From JACMMS01 sp043758775 (lineage in GTDB: Bacteria > Pseudomonadota > Gammaproteobacteria > Burkholderiales > Methylophilaceae), in NCBI GenBank assembly GCA_043758775.1, contig JAYVMU010000046.1:88929-152928 (forward strand): a DNA stretch of 64,000 nt. Direction: 5' to 3'. Positions 18,150 to 27,157 of the stretch are shown here, in pieces (the stretch's first letter is position 1; every line of letters starts with the position of its first letter). The notes beneath the pieces were generated by a model. The model had not been told where the DNA came from. It made no database searches and saw only the letters and a program-made list of their open reading frames with translations. The translations under genes were made by a program, and so were the position numbers.

Positions 18150-19019
18150 ATGCAACTCTTTACGACTTATCTTATGACCGCAATTGCTGCAATGTTTTGG
18201 GGTGCTAATTTTAACTTAGCTAAACCTGTAGTGGCTGAGATGCACCCTTACGTAGCTGGCGCTAGCCGCTATATAATGGCTGCCGTTATCATGTACTTAA
18301 TCACGCTGTATAGGCGTGAAACTGTGCCACTTCGCCATATCCGCACTTACCTTATACTAGGCTTAGTCGGTGTGTTTGGCTTTAATCTATTTTTCTTTCT
18401 TGGTATGCAAAGCACTTCAGCAGTTAATGGCGCGCTTATTTTAGCCCTTAATCCTTTACTTACCAGCATCATTGCCTACTTGCTTTTAGGTGAAAAATTG
18501 AGCTACATACAAATTTCAGCCTTTGTTGTGGGCTTAATTGGTGTTGCTATTGTTGTTTTGGGCGCGGGTGCCCAAGTGCAGTTGGCGGTCGGAGATGTAT
18601 TTATTTTTGGTGCTGCCGTAAGCTGGGCATTTTACAATGTGCTGGTGCGTAAGATGATGCCTAAAGATACGAGCAGTGTTGCTAGTACTACTGGCATCAT
18701 GATAGTGGGAGCGCTAGCTTTAACGGCTGTTGCACTGGTTAGTGGGCAGAAATTTATCATACCTAGCTTACATGCAGGTAGTGCGCTTTTTGTCATGACG
18801 GTGGGCGGAGGAGTATTGGCGTATTTATTTTGGAATGTAGGTATTGCTAAACTAGGTGCGACACAAACTGCGATTTTTCTCAATTTAGTGCCAATCACCT
18901 CAATGATAATTGCTGCACTTGAAGGCCTGCCACCTAATCAGCCACAGTTGATGGGTGGATTTTTGGTGATGACTGCAGTGATAAGCTCTGCTATTTTTGC
19001 TACCAAACGGTCTAAATAA
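18150..19019 (+). CDS. EamA/DMT-superfamily permease
   Basis: Inner-membrane protein of 289 residues with ten predicted helices in two EamA repeats (NPLLTSIIAYLLLGEKLS ends the first, LNLVPITSMIIAALEG the second). It is distinct from the permease at 8867. The substrate is unknown. The position directly upstream of the dmm genes, together with the shared operator-like motif in its promoter region, raises the possibility of a role in amine or amino-acid transport, but this is inference only. Confidence 0.78.
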   Translation: MQLFTTYLMTAIAAMFWGANFNLAKPVVAEMHPYVAGASRYIMAAVIMYLITLYRRETVPLRHIRTYLILGLVGVFGFNLFFFLGMQSTSAVNGALILALNPLLTSIIAYLLLGEKLSYIQISAFVVGLIGVAIVVLGAGAQVQLAVGDVFIFGAAVSWAFYNVLVRKMMPKDTSSVASTTGIMIVGALALTAVALVSGQKFIIPSLHAGSALFVMTVGGGVLAYLFWNVGIAKLGATQTAIFLNLVPITSMIIAALEGLPPNQPQLMGGFLVMTAVISSAIFATKRSK

Positions 19020-19056
19020 TTAGCAATTAGATTTGCTATTAAAATTTTAGTAAATC

Positions 19057-19071
19057 GTACTTCTTTGGTAG
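19057..19071. promoter_or_regulatory. Candidate operator upstream of dmmD
   Basis: GTACTTCTTTGGTAG fits TACYT-N4-GGTA and is followed by TCTTTAAGAG. It ends 82 bp before the preferred dmmD start at 19153 (43 bp before the alternative ATG at 19114). A weak 6-bp hairpin (19021-19038, TAGCAA/TTGCTA) that could end the preceding permease transcript lies just before it. Confidence 0.45.
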
Positions 19072-19152
19072 TACATCTTTAAGAGACTTTATTAACCTCT
19101 ATTTGTTTAGATAATGTATACCTACATTAACACAAATTTAGAGTCTATTAAA

Positions 19153-20259
19153 ATGATCAGAAATTCTATTATAAATGTTCGTCATCTTGCATTAGGGTCT
19201 AAGTTAGACGGTGATACGTGGAATAATATGTCTGTACCATGGAGTTACAGCACCGATCCGCATGATGAAGTTGTTGCGGTGCGAACCCGTGCAGGGCTTT
19301 ATGATATTTCAGGATTGAATATTGTCAATATCATTGGGCCAGATGCGTTAAGTGTAGTTGATAAGCTGGTGGCAAAAGACATCACCAAGTTGGCTATTGG
19401 CGACTCCATATTAGCCGCTGAAGTGGATGAGTCTGGCGCGCTATGTGATGATATTATGATTATTCGGGATGGCGAGAATGAATTCCGAGCATCACATGGC
19501 AGTGGCAAAACACCTGAGCACCTTAAAATATTATCACAGGGTAAAGACGTTAAAATCGAACCTGACCTTGACGGACATATATTCTCTTTGCAAGGCCCTA
19601 AATCTTTAGCAATTCTCAGTCCACATGTAAGTTTTGATCTTGAAAAACTCCCGTACTTTAAAAACATAAAATGTAGCTTATTTAGCAAAAATGTAAAAAT
19701 TGCTCGCGGTGGCTATAGTGGGGAGCGTGGCTACGAAGTTTATTGTAGCTCAAAAGATGCCCTTGAAATATGGGATAAAATTTTAGAGGTTGGCAAGTCA
19801 TTTGGTATCGTTGCTGCTTCATGGAACTCACTTGAACTTGCACGTGTTGAAGCTGGCCTTTTATTCTTTCCATTTGAAATGCCAGAAGGTGATACGACGC
19901 CTTGGGAAGTAAACATGGGCTGGGGTGTTGATGTTGATAAAGTGGGTGATTACATCGGCAAAAATGCCGTTTTGGCGTCCCGTGGTAAGGAGCGTTTTAA
20001 GCAAGCTGGTCTTATTTGCAAAAGTGTAACTGCAGTAGAAACAGGCGCTAAAATTTTCAAAGACGACCAAGAGATTGGTGTGGTCACGAGTGCAAGCTAC
20101 AGTCGCTATTTAATGCAATCAATTGCGATGGTTCACTTAAAACCAGAATATGTTGCAATTGGTACCACAGTGAAAGTGGTCGGAAGCCAATCTAGCTGTC
20201 AGGCTTATGTTGCGCCTACGCCATTTTATGACCAGATGCGTTTACGCCCGCAACTATAA
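19153..20259 (+). CDS. dmmD: DmmD: GcvT-like tetrahydrofolate-binding protein of the dimethylamine monooxygenase cluster
   Basis: Aminomethyltransferase (GcvT/YgfZ) fold. Characteristic stretches are VRTRAGLYDISGLNIVNI, SLQGPKSLAIL, ARGGYSGERGYEVY, EAGLLFFPFEMPEGDTTP and SASYSRYLMQSIAMVHL. The family binds tetrahydrofolate. In the known dmmDABC clusters this subunit is thought to pass the C1 unit released from dimethylamine to folate. Gene order with the next three genes is exactly dmmD-A-B-C, which drives the name. Start: ATG at 19153 has a weak GAG upstream and gives 368 residues; ATG at 19114 (381 residues) lacks any ribosome site and was set aside. Confidence 0.8.
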   Translation: MIRNSIINVRHLALGSKLDGDTWNNMSVPWSYSTDPHDEVVAVRTRAGLYDISGLNIVNIIGPDALSVVDKLVAKDITKLAIGDSILAAEVDESGALCDDIMIIRDGENEFRASHGSGKTPEHLKILSQGKDVKIEPDLDGHIFSLQGPKSLAILSPHVSFDLEKLPYFKNIKCSLFSKNVKIARGGYSGERGYEVYCSSKDALEIWDKILEVGKSFGIVAASWNSLELARVEAGLLFFPFEMPEGDTTPWEVNMGWGVDVDKVGDYIGKNAVLASRGKERFKQAGLICKSVTAVETGAKIFKDDQEIGVVTSASYSRYLMQSIAMVHLKPEYVAIGTTVKVVGSQSSCQAYVAPTPFYDQMRLRPQL

Positions 20260-20311
20260 GAAATTTTTAATCGATTTGTATTTGTAAACTTAGATTATTG
20301 GAAATTGAGCA

Positions 20312-20917
20312 ATGGAACGTGGATATTGGATTAGAAGTAAGCCTGTTTATGCCACTTTGGTTTGGCATCAAACGGCGACGGGGCACTTAGTATTGGTGGA
20401 AGGCAGTGCTGGTGGCTTAGCGGCTATCAAGTTGCTTCAGGAAATGCAGCCTGAGCAGCCGATTACGGTCATGGCTGTAAAAGATAAGATTTCGGATGTT
20501 GATTACAGCGTAACATTAAAAAAAATCGCACCTGATGACTTCTTTGTTTATGAAACAGCTGACGAAACGCTGAACGCGCTTCGACTTTTCTTACCTGATG
20601 CGAAGATGGGGTTGCGTGTTTATGTGGCAGGCTCTGAAAAGTTCATTTGGTCGATCGCAGATATACTACTTGAATATGGCATAGATGATGGTGATATTTC
20701 TAAGGAGCTCATTGGTACCTTGGCACGTTCTGTTTATTGCGTGCATTGCAAGGCAATCACCCATGACGCACATGCTAATATTAAGAAATGCAGTGGTTGC
20801 GGCAGGATGCTGTTTGTACGAGATCATTTCTCGCGCCGACTAGGTGCTTATATGGGCTTAATGGTAGATGCAGAATCTCCAGGAGAAGTACCAGCAATTG
20901 AGGAGATTTATCCATGA
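20312..20917 (+). CDS. dmmA: Dimethylamine monooxygenase subunit DmmA
   Basis: Protein of 201 residues. The N-terminal two thirds looks like a small alpha/beta domain (GHLVLVEGSAGGLAAIKLL). The C-terminus has a four-cysteine zinc-ribbon or metal site, CVHC followed 13 residues later by CSGC, then RMLFVRDHFSRRLGAYMG, the tail typical of DmmA. DmmA, DmmB and DmmC together oxidise dimethylamine to methylamine plus formaldehyde using NADPH and O2. It overlaps dmmB by 4 bp (ATGA), so translation is coupled. Confidence 0.8.
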   Translation: MERGYWIRSKPVYATLVWHQTATGHLVLVEGSAGGLAAIKLLQEMQPEQPITVMAVKDKISDVDYSVTLKKIAPDDFFVYETADETLNALRLFLPDAKMGLRVYVAGSEKFIWSIADILLEYGIDDGDISKELIGTLARSVYCVHCKAITHDAHANIKKCSGCGRMLFVRDHFSRRLGAYMGLMVDAESPGEVPAIEEIYP

Positions 20918-21879
20918 GTAACGCTATCAATCTATTTAATGTGACTGTTGCACAGATAGAACAAGTCACACCATTAGTCAAACACTTCACTTTTGTACGG
21001 GATGATGGTCAAAATTTTCCCGCTTTTTCTGGTGGTAGTCATGTTGTGGTTGCCATGAATGTTCATGGTCGAATTCACCGTAATCCTTACTCGCTAATGG
21101 GTTCACCTGAAGATACTCAGGCCTACCATATATCTGTGCGTCGTCAGGAGAAATCTCGCGGTGGGTCTGTGCATATGCACGACCAAATAGAGATTGGCTC
21201 CAAATTACAGATTACGTACCCAGTTAATCTGTTTAGTTTAGAAAAAAAGGCACGCAAACATATTTTAATTGCGGGAGGTATTGGAATTACCCCCTTTATG
21301 TCGCAGATAGAAGACCTGGAGAGAAACAAGTCTAATTATGAGCTGCATTATGCTTACCGTTCTGCCGAACATGGTGCTTTTAGTGAGTATCTAGAGACTA
21401 AATGTGGTGACAAAGCAAACTTTTATGTGGAGAGTGAAGGGGGTAAACTTGACTTGCATAGCTTACTTAGCAAGCAGCCTTTAGGTACTCATGTTTACGT
21501 TTGTGGCCCTAACGGCATGGTGGTAGCTATGATAGAGGCGGCGCGCGCGCTTGGCTGGCCAGAAAATCATATTCATAGTGAACAGTTTTTAACGCCTACA
21601 GCCGGTGAGCCATTCAGCATAAAACTCACTAAATCAAACATTGAAATAACTGTACCGTATGAGCTTAGCATGTTAGAGGCAATTGAAGCTGCCGGCGTTG
21701 ATGCGCCTTATCTTTGCCGAGGCGGCGCGTGTGGCCGCTGTGAGCTAGAAGTAGTCAGTTGCGATGGTGCATTAGTCCACAACGATCATTTTTTAACAGA
21801 TGCTGAAAAAGCCTCGAACAGAAAAATTATGCCTTGTGTGTCACGCGCTAAATGCGAGTTGTTAGAGTTGAATATATAA
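20914..21879 (+). CDS. dmmB: Dimethylamine monooxygenase reductase subunit DmmB (PDR-like flavin/2Fe-2S)
   Basis: Oxidoreductase of 321 residues in the phthalate-dioxygenase-reductase layout: flavin domain with HRNPYSLMGSP (flavin-binding RxYS variant), NAD(P) domain with ILIAGGIGITPFMSQ and YVCGPNGMV, and a C-terminal plant-type 2Fe-2S ferredoxin domain with CRGGACGRCELEV and a fourth Cys in IMPCVSR. It would carry electrons from NAD(P)H to the heme subunit DmmC. The place between dmmA and dmmC supports this over a generic VanB role. Confidence 0.87.
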   Translation: MSNAINLFNVTVAQIEQVTPLVKHFTFVRDDGQNFPAFSGGSHVVVAMNVHGRIHRNPYSLMGSPEDTQAYHISVRRQEKSRGGSVHMHDQIEIGSKLQITYPVNLFSLEKKARKHILIAGGIGITPFMSQIEDLERNKSNYELHYAYRSAEHGAFSEYLETKCGDKANFYVESEGGKLDLHSLLSKQPLGTHVYVCGPNGMVVAMIEAARALGWPENHIHSEQFLTPTAGEPFSIKLTKSNIEITVPYELSMLEAIEAAGVDAPYLCRGGACGRCELEVVSCDGALVHNDHFLTDAEKASNRKIMPCVSRAKCELLELNI

Positions 21880-21918
21880 AAATAATGAATGAGTACTTAA
21901 AGACTTAAAGGAAATATC

Positions 21919-22974
21919 ATGAGCTTAGCTTTTAAAAAACAAACCTTTCGCGATGATTACAGCTATCAGAACTCTCCTGCTGCCATCAAACGCTTCCCTT
22001 TTCCATTTGCTGAAGATACTTATATGTACTCAGTTAATATCGAACCACATACTAGCGGTGCCAAGGGCTCCGTCAATGAATTTGCGTTTGATATAGACGA
22101 ACATTATGTCTCTGAATGTGAAGATAAAGCCAAGACAATGGCGTTAGATCCAGGGCGCTATAAAGCATTGCCACATATGATGGATGCGCAATGGGATTTT
22201 CTTGAGCTAACAATGGATTCATTGTCTGTTGATTATCCAAAACTATTTTCCTTAGTTAAAGCAGGTAAGAATTGGATTTGGGAAAACAAGCCTTTAGGTA
22301 TCAAAGCGTCATTTGTATTTGGCGACACTTCAACGCTTTTATTTGAAAATTCCGTCATAGATCCCTTTGAATATATGGCGCGTCAAGTACAAGGCGATTA
22401 TGTATTACTTGATCAACGTGAAGGTACTTTGTTTGCTGATGCTGGTTTTGTGACGAGTCAGGCGGATTGGTCGATAGCGTTTGATGTAGGTATGGCATGG
22501 CATGAATGGCATGGCCCTGTTCCACAAGTCACCAAACTTGGTGTAATGGATAGAGCACTTAAATATTTAATGAACTTGCAACTAGGTAGTCCGGTGCGTC
22601 GACTTAATTGGACTATGACCATTAATCCAAGACTAGATACTTCACCAGAAAACTATCCGTTATGGGGTGGGGATCGTAATACGGTTACTATGGAAAATGT
22701 AGGTGATTTAGTTCACCTTAGGGTTGAACTACAGACAATATTCAGGTTGCCACGTAGCAATGGTTTATTATTTGGTGTTAGATGCTATTTAATTAATATG
22801 AATGAGCTGTCTACCTACCCACATTGGACGAAACGTTTCCATCGTGTGTTGAAGGGATTGCACCCTGATTTGATTGAGTATAAAGGCTTGACTAAATTCC
22901 GTCAGACTACAATAGATTGGCTCGCAAAAATTGATGATGGCGCCGTATTGGAAAATGGGACGCAACCAGAGTAA
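21919..22974 (+). CDS. dmmC: Dimethylamine monooxygenase heme subunit DmmC (DUF3445 oxidative N-demethylase)
   Basis: Member of the heme-dependent oxidative N-demethylase family (formerly DUF3445), 351 residues. Recognisable parts are RFPFPFAEDTYMYSVNIEP, WDFLELTMDSLSVDYPKLF, VQGDYVLLDQREGTLFADAG, FVTSQADWSIAFDVGM, NWTMTINPRLDT and TVTMENVGDLVHLRVE. In the family the heme sits in a PAS-like domain that works as an oxygenase rather than a sensor. It would be the site of dimethylamine N-demethylation. The ribosome site AAAGGAAA precedes the ATG. It is the last gene of the cluster and faces the PAS-sensor gene. Confidence 0.87.
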   Translation: MSLAFKKQTFRDDYSYQNSPAAIKRFPFPFAEDTYMYSVNIEPHTSGAKGSVNEFAFDIDEHYVSECEDKAKTMALDPGRYKALPHMMDAQWDFLELTMDSLSVDYPKLFSLVKAGKNWIWENKPLGIKASFVFGDTSTLLFENSVIDPFEYMARQVQGDYVLLDQREGTLFADAGFVTSQADWSIAFDVGMAWHEWHGPVPQVTKLGVMDRALKYLMNLQLGSPVRRLNWTMTINPRLDTSPENYPLWGGDRNTVTMENVGDLVHLRVELQTIFRLPRSNGLLFGVRCYLINMNELSTYPHWTKRFHRVLKGLHPDLIEYKGLTKFRQTTIDWLAKIDDGAVLENGTQPE

Positions 22975-22998
22975 ACCAGAATGAGTTTGTATTCATAA

Positions 22999-23049
22999 TT
23001 TCAGAAGTTATATTTAGTTGCTTATTTCATCTCGAAATAACTTCTGAAA
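22999..23049. terminator. 13-bp inverted repeat between dmmC and the convergent PAS gene
   Basis: Arms TTTCAGAAGTTAT (22999-23011) and ATAACTTCTGAAA (23037-23049) are perfect complements with a 25-base loop. The right arm lies in the last codons of the minus-strand PAS gene. The position at converging ends points to transcription termination or 3'-end protection of the dmm message, but there is no strong T-tract on either side. Confidence 0.5.
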
Positions 23050-24435
23050 ATTTACAATAAGCTCAGTTTGACCTTGGTTGGAAATGTCAGTGATAAAACC
23101 TTCAAGCGCGAGTAACTCGCCTGCGCTTGAAAACACTCCTTTACCTTGTTCCCAGACCCATTTAGTAGCACCAGAACGTGTAATAATGCGATATACCACT
23201 TGAAATTTTTGCCCGGCATCTACCTTTTTTTGTACTAAATCCCGTGTCATTGTCCTATCCTCCTGATGAATGATTTGCATGTAAGAGAAGTTAGGGTTGT
23301 CCACCATTTCATAAGGCTCATAACCAGTAACATCAACACAGCCATCGCTTACAAATTCAAAGCTCCAGTGAGTGTCGTTTTTGCAACGATAAATCATACC
23401 AGGTGTGTTATTGAGCAGAGTACTTAAGAGTCGACGATTGGTGCGCTGGCTAGCTTCGTTTGCTTTCATAAGGCTGATGTCAGTGAGTGTACCAATGACA
23501 CTCGAGCGTTCGCTTTTATAAGTCGTGGTATTTCTTGCGCGGAGCTCAACCCAGTGTGAATCACCATTTTTGCCTATTAAACGGAATTCCACGATAGATT
23601 TATTGCGCTTTCCTTGAATTAGCGAATTGATGCGCGCTTCTGCCAAAGGCTTATCTTCAGGATGTATGAAAGGTAGTAATGGTTTGTTTAGGCAGTCTTG
23701 CACTTTGTAGTCGAGTAGCGCTTCCCAGGCAGCATTAAGAAATATGATGTGCTGAGTGACATTAAGATGAAAAACAATTTGTTCAATCTGGCTAATGAGT
23801 TGCTGGCAATTGGCTTGGTCAATGTAATCAAAGTCCTTTACTTTGATTGAAGCAACTGATGAAAATTGTAAAAGATAAAGTTCTGATTGGCTATCTTGCC
23901 GTAAATGAGATAATGAAGTTTGTGCAGGTAATAAAGTACCATCTAAACAAAGAAGGCGTAACTTCATTGCATCTTTTTGTTCATTAATTTGTGTAGATTG
24001 AGTGTGTTGGGTAATTTGGGAGTTTTGAGCAAATAATACAGCAAGGTGTTGATGGTCACCTGGGTGGATGATATTGGTGATAGGCATGCCAATAATTTGG
24101 TCATTCATGCCTAGCATACCTAGTTCAGTCAGAAAGGCTTTATTTGCAAACACCAGATTATAGCCATCGACCACGGCCGCGGGTGTTGATAGATTATTTG
24201 AAACTTCATTAGCCCAATTGGCTTTATCTAAGTTGGCAAGCTTGCGTTTATTTGAAGAACGGCGAGTAAGAATAGGATAAATTACAATCAACATAATGAC
24301 TGAAAGAACGGTAATGGCAGCAATCAGCAGGGCTGAAAGGTGGATTGTGAAATGGGCGTTATCAACCCACCAAGTGTTAAAAACAAGCATATAAATGATA
24401 CTAAGCACGACTGTGCTGAAAACATATAGACTCAT
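23014..24435 (-). CDS. Membrane-anchored triple-PAS sensor protein without an output domain
   Basis: Protein of 473 residues. Two transmembrane helices (about 3-20 and 30-55) are followed by three PAS regions at about 74-190, 208-330 and 336-455. The latter two end in PAC segments (VELRARNTTTYKSERS, VIGTLTDISLMKAN and WVWEQGKGVF, ALEGFITDISNQ). The polypeptide stops soon after the third PAC, so no kinase, GGDEF, EAL or methyl-accepting domain is present. It is divergently placed, 69 bp from the NarX-like kinase gene, and may be an accessory sensor for it. What it senses is unknown. Confidence 0.8.
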   Translation of the reverse strand: MSLYVFSTVVLSIIYMLVFNTWWVDNAHFTIHLSALLIAAITVLSVIMLIVIYPILTRRSSNKRKLANLDKANWANEVSNNLSTPAAVVDGYNLVFANKAFLTELGMLGMNDQIIGMPITNIIHPGDHQHLAVLFAQNSQITQHTQSTQINEQKDAMKLRLLCLDGTLLPAQTSLSHLRQDSQSELYLLQFSSVASIKVKDFDYIDQANCQQLISQIEQIVFHLNVTQHIIFLNAAWEALLDYKVQDCLNKPLLPFIHPEDKPLAEARINSLIQGKRNKSIVEFRLIGKNGDSHWVELRARNTTTYKSERSSVIGTLTDISLMKANEASQRTNRRLLSTLLNNTPGMIYRCKNDTHWSFEFVSDGCVDVTGYEPYEMVDNPNFSYMQIIHQEDRTMTRDLVQKKVDAGQKFQVVYRIITRSGATKWVWEQGKGVFSSAGELLALEGFITDISNQGQTELIVNFQKLFRDEISN

Positions 24436-24504
24436 GAGTGTATTAGCCTTATAACAATAAGTATTACAAAAGATTGCAAATATTAGCTATTTTAGGAGTG
24501 TTAG

Positions 24505-26349
24505 TTGAGCATTAGCCTTAAATTTTATCGCGCAGCTAATGGGATTAAGCATTTGGCGAAGCATACGCTTTACATGCGCCTTATTATATTACTCTTTTGT
24601 ATTACTTTTACAGTTGTGCTAATGCAGGCTGGCTCGTTGTTTTTACTGGATTACATTCCAACGAGCAATAGCGCGCTATATAAAATTAATCAACAAGAGC
24701 TTTATTGGCAGCATCAGTTAGATATTGCTGCCAATAAAAACTCTGACGAGTTTGAGACTAATATGGCAGAACTGGAAAATAAACCGGTGACTAATATAGG
24801 CTTAGAACTTTCATGGCTTCAAAGTCGTGATGATTCTGAACTTTATAAAGCATATACAGCATTGGAAATCGCGCAAATCAGTATCAACCATGCTCAAATT
24901 GACGATGTTGCGATTGAAGTTAAATTAGATAAGATTAAAAGCTTAATTAGTGCTTATGAAAGACTGGCTAAGGCTTTAAAGCAAGATCTGGAAAGTAAAC
25001 AGTCTGTTGTTTCACTATTGCAACTAGTGAGTTTGTTTTTTGTGATGAGTTGTCTTGCAACAATTGCTTTTGCTGCCAGACGGCTACTAGTAGATAGGCT
25101 AGATGCACTCACCGCATTTGTACCTCAAGAATTTGTTGGTGGTGGTAGAGATGAAGGTGTGGATGAGTTTGCCGAATTAGAACAGCTTGTCTACGTCGTA
25201 TCGGCCAGATTAGAAGGCTTTAAAGCTGAGACAGAATGGTTTAATCAGATCAGTAGTGCCCGATTGCGGCGCATGATTAGATCGCAGGATTTTCTCTTTA
25301 AATTTGTAGAGTCAGTCAATAAAACAGCGCTCGGTGAAACTACATTGCGCAAGGGTTTGTATCAACTTGAAAAAGCGCTAAATGTAAATAATGTGGCATT
25401 GACTTTTACTGAGAATGATTCTGGGATTTCTAAGGAGCACGTGTTATTTTCACACCATAAACCTGCTAGGTTAAAAGAGGATTTACTGGAAGGTTTAACA
25501 ACCTCAAGTTTTGTTCGGTTCCTTAACAACAGCGCTGATGGATTAAATACGCAACATTTAGCTGTTGGTTTTACAACCAGTTCAGGCGCTCTAGGTGTAC
25601 TGGAAGTAGAGGCGGACGCAGATCATTTATTTGATGAAACTGAAACGCAGCTGGTAGAGGTGACCACAGAACTACTCTCCATGATTATGGGTTTTCAGGG
25701 TAGAGAGCAAGAAGGCCGCAGAATGGCGCTGCTGGAAGAGCGCGCAGCCATTGCACGTGAATTGCATGACTCACTCGCTCAGTCACTGTCTTTTATGAAA
25801 ATTCAGATATCACGCTTGCAGTCGCCATCAGCTAGTAAAATGTCTTTTTCAGCGTTACAAACTATTGTGAATGAGTTGCGTGAAGGCCTGGATAGCGCTT
25901 ATAAAGAATTACGTGAATTGTTGGCAACCTTTCGTGTGCACATGGATGTAAGAGGGTTAAGCTTTGCTGTACAGTCTGCTATTGATGAATTTATGCAGCG
26001 CTCTAATCTGACAATTACGCTGGATAACCGCCTAGTTAACTGTCGTTTGACGGTAAATGAGGAATTTCATATTCTGCATGTTATTCGTGAGGCCTTATCC
26101 AATATTGTCAGACACTCAGGTGCTACAACAGTGAATGTGGCGTTAGCCTTGCAACCTAGTGGCTCTATGAGCATCATTATTGATGATGATGGAGTTGGCT
26201 ATTCAGCCAAGAACGAAGAGTCAGGCCATTATGGGCAAAGTATTATGAAAGAACGTGCTTACAGCTTGGGTGGTGATATTGCAGTGCTACGTCGTAGAAA
26301 AGGTGGCACGCGTGTACGATTGGTATTTACGCCTAAATTACCGCAATAG
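24505..26349 (+). CDS. NarX-type sensor histidine kinase
   Basis: Protein of 614 residues. A membrane helix near residues 25-50, a short periplasmic helical segment, a second helix (about 170-192) and a HAMP-like region are followed by a GAF-like stretch (about 260-400). Next come HisKA_3 dimerisation (ERAAIARELHDSLAQSLSFM, phospho-acceptor H421) and a HATPase_c domain (EEFHILHVIREALSNIVRHS, DDDGVGY, GGTRVRLVF). The start is TTG at 24505, preceded by AGGAG at 7 bases. The partner regulator starts 41 bp downstream. The signal is unknown; methylated amines or an oxidation product would fit the location. Confidence 0.88.
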   Translation: MSISLKFYRAANGIKHLAKHTLYMRLIILLFCITFTVVLMQAGSLFLLDYIPTSNSALYKINQQELYWQHQLDIAANKNSDEFETNMAELENKPVTNIGLELSWLQSRDDSELYKAYTALEIAQISINHAQIDDVAIEVKLDKIKSLISAYERLAKALKQDLESKQSVVSLLQLVSLFFVMSCLATIAFAARRLLVDRLDALTAFVPQEFVGGGRDEGVDEFAELEQLVYVVSARLEGFKAETEWFNQISSARLRRMIRSQDFLFKFVESVNKTALGETTLRKGLYQLEKALNVNNVALTFTENDSGISKEHVLFSHHKPARLKEDLLEGLTTSSFVRFLNNSADGLNTQHLAVGFTTSSGALGVLEVEADADHLFDETETQLVEVTTELLSMIMGFQGREQEGRRMALLEERAAIARELHDSLAQSLSFMKIQISRLQSPSASKMSFSALQTIVNELREGLDSAYKELRELLATFRVHMDVRGLSFAVQSAIDEFMQRSNLTITLDNRLVNCRLTVNEEFHILHVIREALSNIVRHSGATTVNVALALQPSGSMSIIIDDDGVGYSAKNEESGHYGQSIMKERAYSLGGDIAVLRRRKGGTRVRLVFTPKLPQ

Positions 26350-26390
26350 CACTTTGCAACAGTGCCGTAATAACTGACAAGGAGGATTTT

Positions 26391-27050
26391 ATGGGTGAAC
26401 TGTATAAAGTTTTTTTGATTGATGATCATGCATTGTTTCGTAAAGGTGTAGGTCAGATCATCAATGCTGATCCTAGTTTTGAGGTGATTGGTGAGGCATC
26501 TTCTGGTCAGGAAGGGCTGGATTTGGCGCAAATATTGCGACCTGATTTAGTGTTAATTGATTTAAACATGAAAGGCCTCAACGGGATTGAAACGCTGAGA
26601 CGTTTTAAGGAAACAGGCTTAGTTGCAAAATTTGTTGTTGTGACGGTCTCTGATGCTGAAGATGATCTGCTGGAGGCTTTGCGTGCTGGAGCAGATGGCT
26701 ATTTACTTAAAGATATGGATCCTGAAGATCTATGTGCCAATATAAAAAAAGTAGCAGAGGGTATGACCGTGATTCAAGACACGCTGACAGACATTTTGAA
26801 GCAGGCGCTGTTAGACCCGAAATTAAGTAGAAAAGATAAAGAAGTCTCACTCACAGAGAGAGAGCAAGAGATTTTGCAATGCTTAGCTACTGGTCTGAAT
26901 AACAAGACGATTGCACGTAATCTTGGCATTAGTAATACCACGGTTAAGGTACATATCAAGCATTTACTAAGTAAGCTGCAATTGACAAGTCGATTAGAGG
27001 CTGCTGTTTGGGCGCATAACAAAAAAGTAAATAGTGGATTAATCCATTAA
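26391..27050 (+). CDS. NarL/LuxR-family response regulator
   Basis: Response regulator of 219 residues. The receiver domain has acidic DDHALFRKG, phospho-acceptor D57 in LVLIDLNMKGLNG, the conserved Thr region VVVTVSDAEDDL and Lys in GYLLKDMD. A C-terminal LuxR helix-turn-helix follows (LTEREQEILQCLATGLNNKT, then VKVHIKHLLSKL). It pairs with the upstream kinase. The shared TACYT-N4-GGTA palindromes upstream of amine genes resemble NarL-type half sites (TAC...), making this the best local candidate for their activator; that link is inference. Confidence 0.9.
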   Translation: MGELYKVFLIDDHALFRKGVGQIINADPSFEVIGEASSGQEGLDLAQILRPDLVLIDLNMKGLNGIETLRRFKETGLVAKFVVVTVSDAEDDLLEALRAGADGYLLKDMDPEDLCANIKKVAEGMTVIQDTLTDILKQALLDPKLSRKDKEVSLTEREQEILQCLATGLNNKTIARNLGISNTTVKVHIKHLLSKLQLTSRLEAAVWAHNKKVNSGLIH

Positions 27051-27089
27051 AAAATCTTTTTGTTTAGCAGTTTAATTGCTGATACTTTG

Positions 27090-27115
27090 TGTAACATAAG
27101 TTACAATTGTTTCAT
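27090..27115. promoter_or_regulatory. Inverted repeat plus AATTGTTTCAT motif upstream of the fae-like gene
   Basis: TGTAAC ATAA GTTACA (27090-27105) is a perfect 6+6 palindrome. It runs directly into AATTGTTTCAT (27105-27115), an 11-mer also present at 30482-30492 before mgdA. Both lie 43-68 bp upstream of the ATG at 27158, where an operator would be expected. Confidence 0.45.
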
Positions 27116-27157
27116 TAAAGTAAATTTACTAATCTATTAAACTTGAAAGAGAATAAA

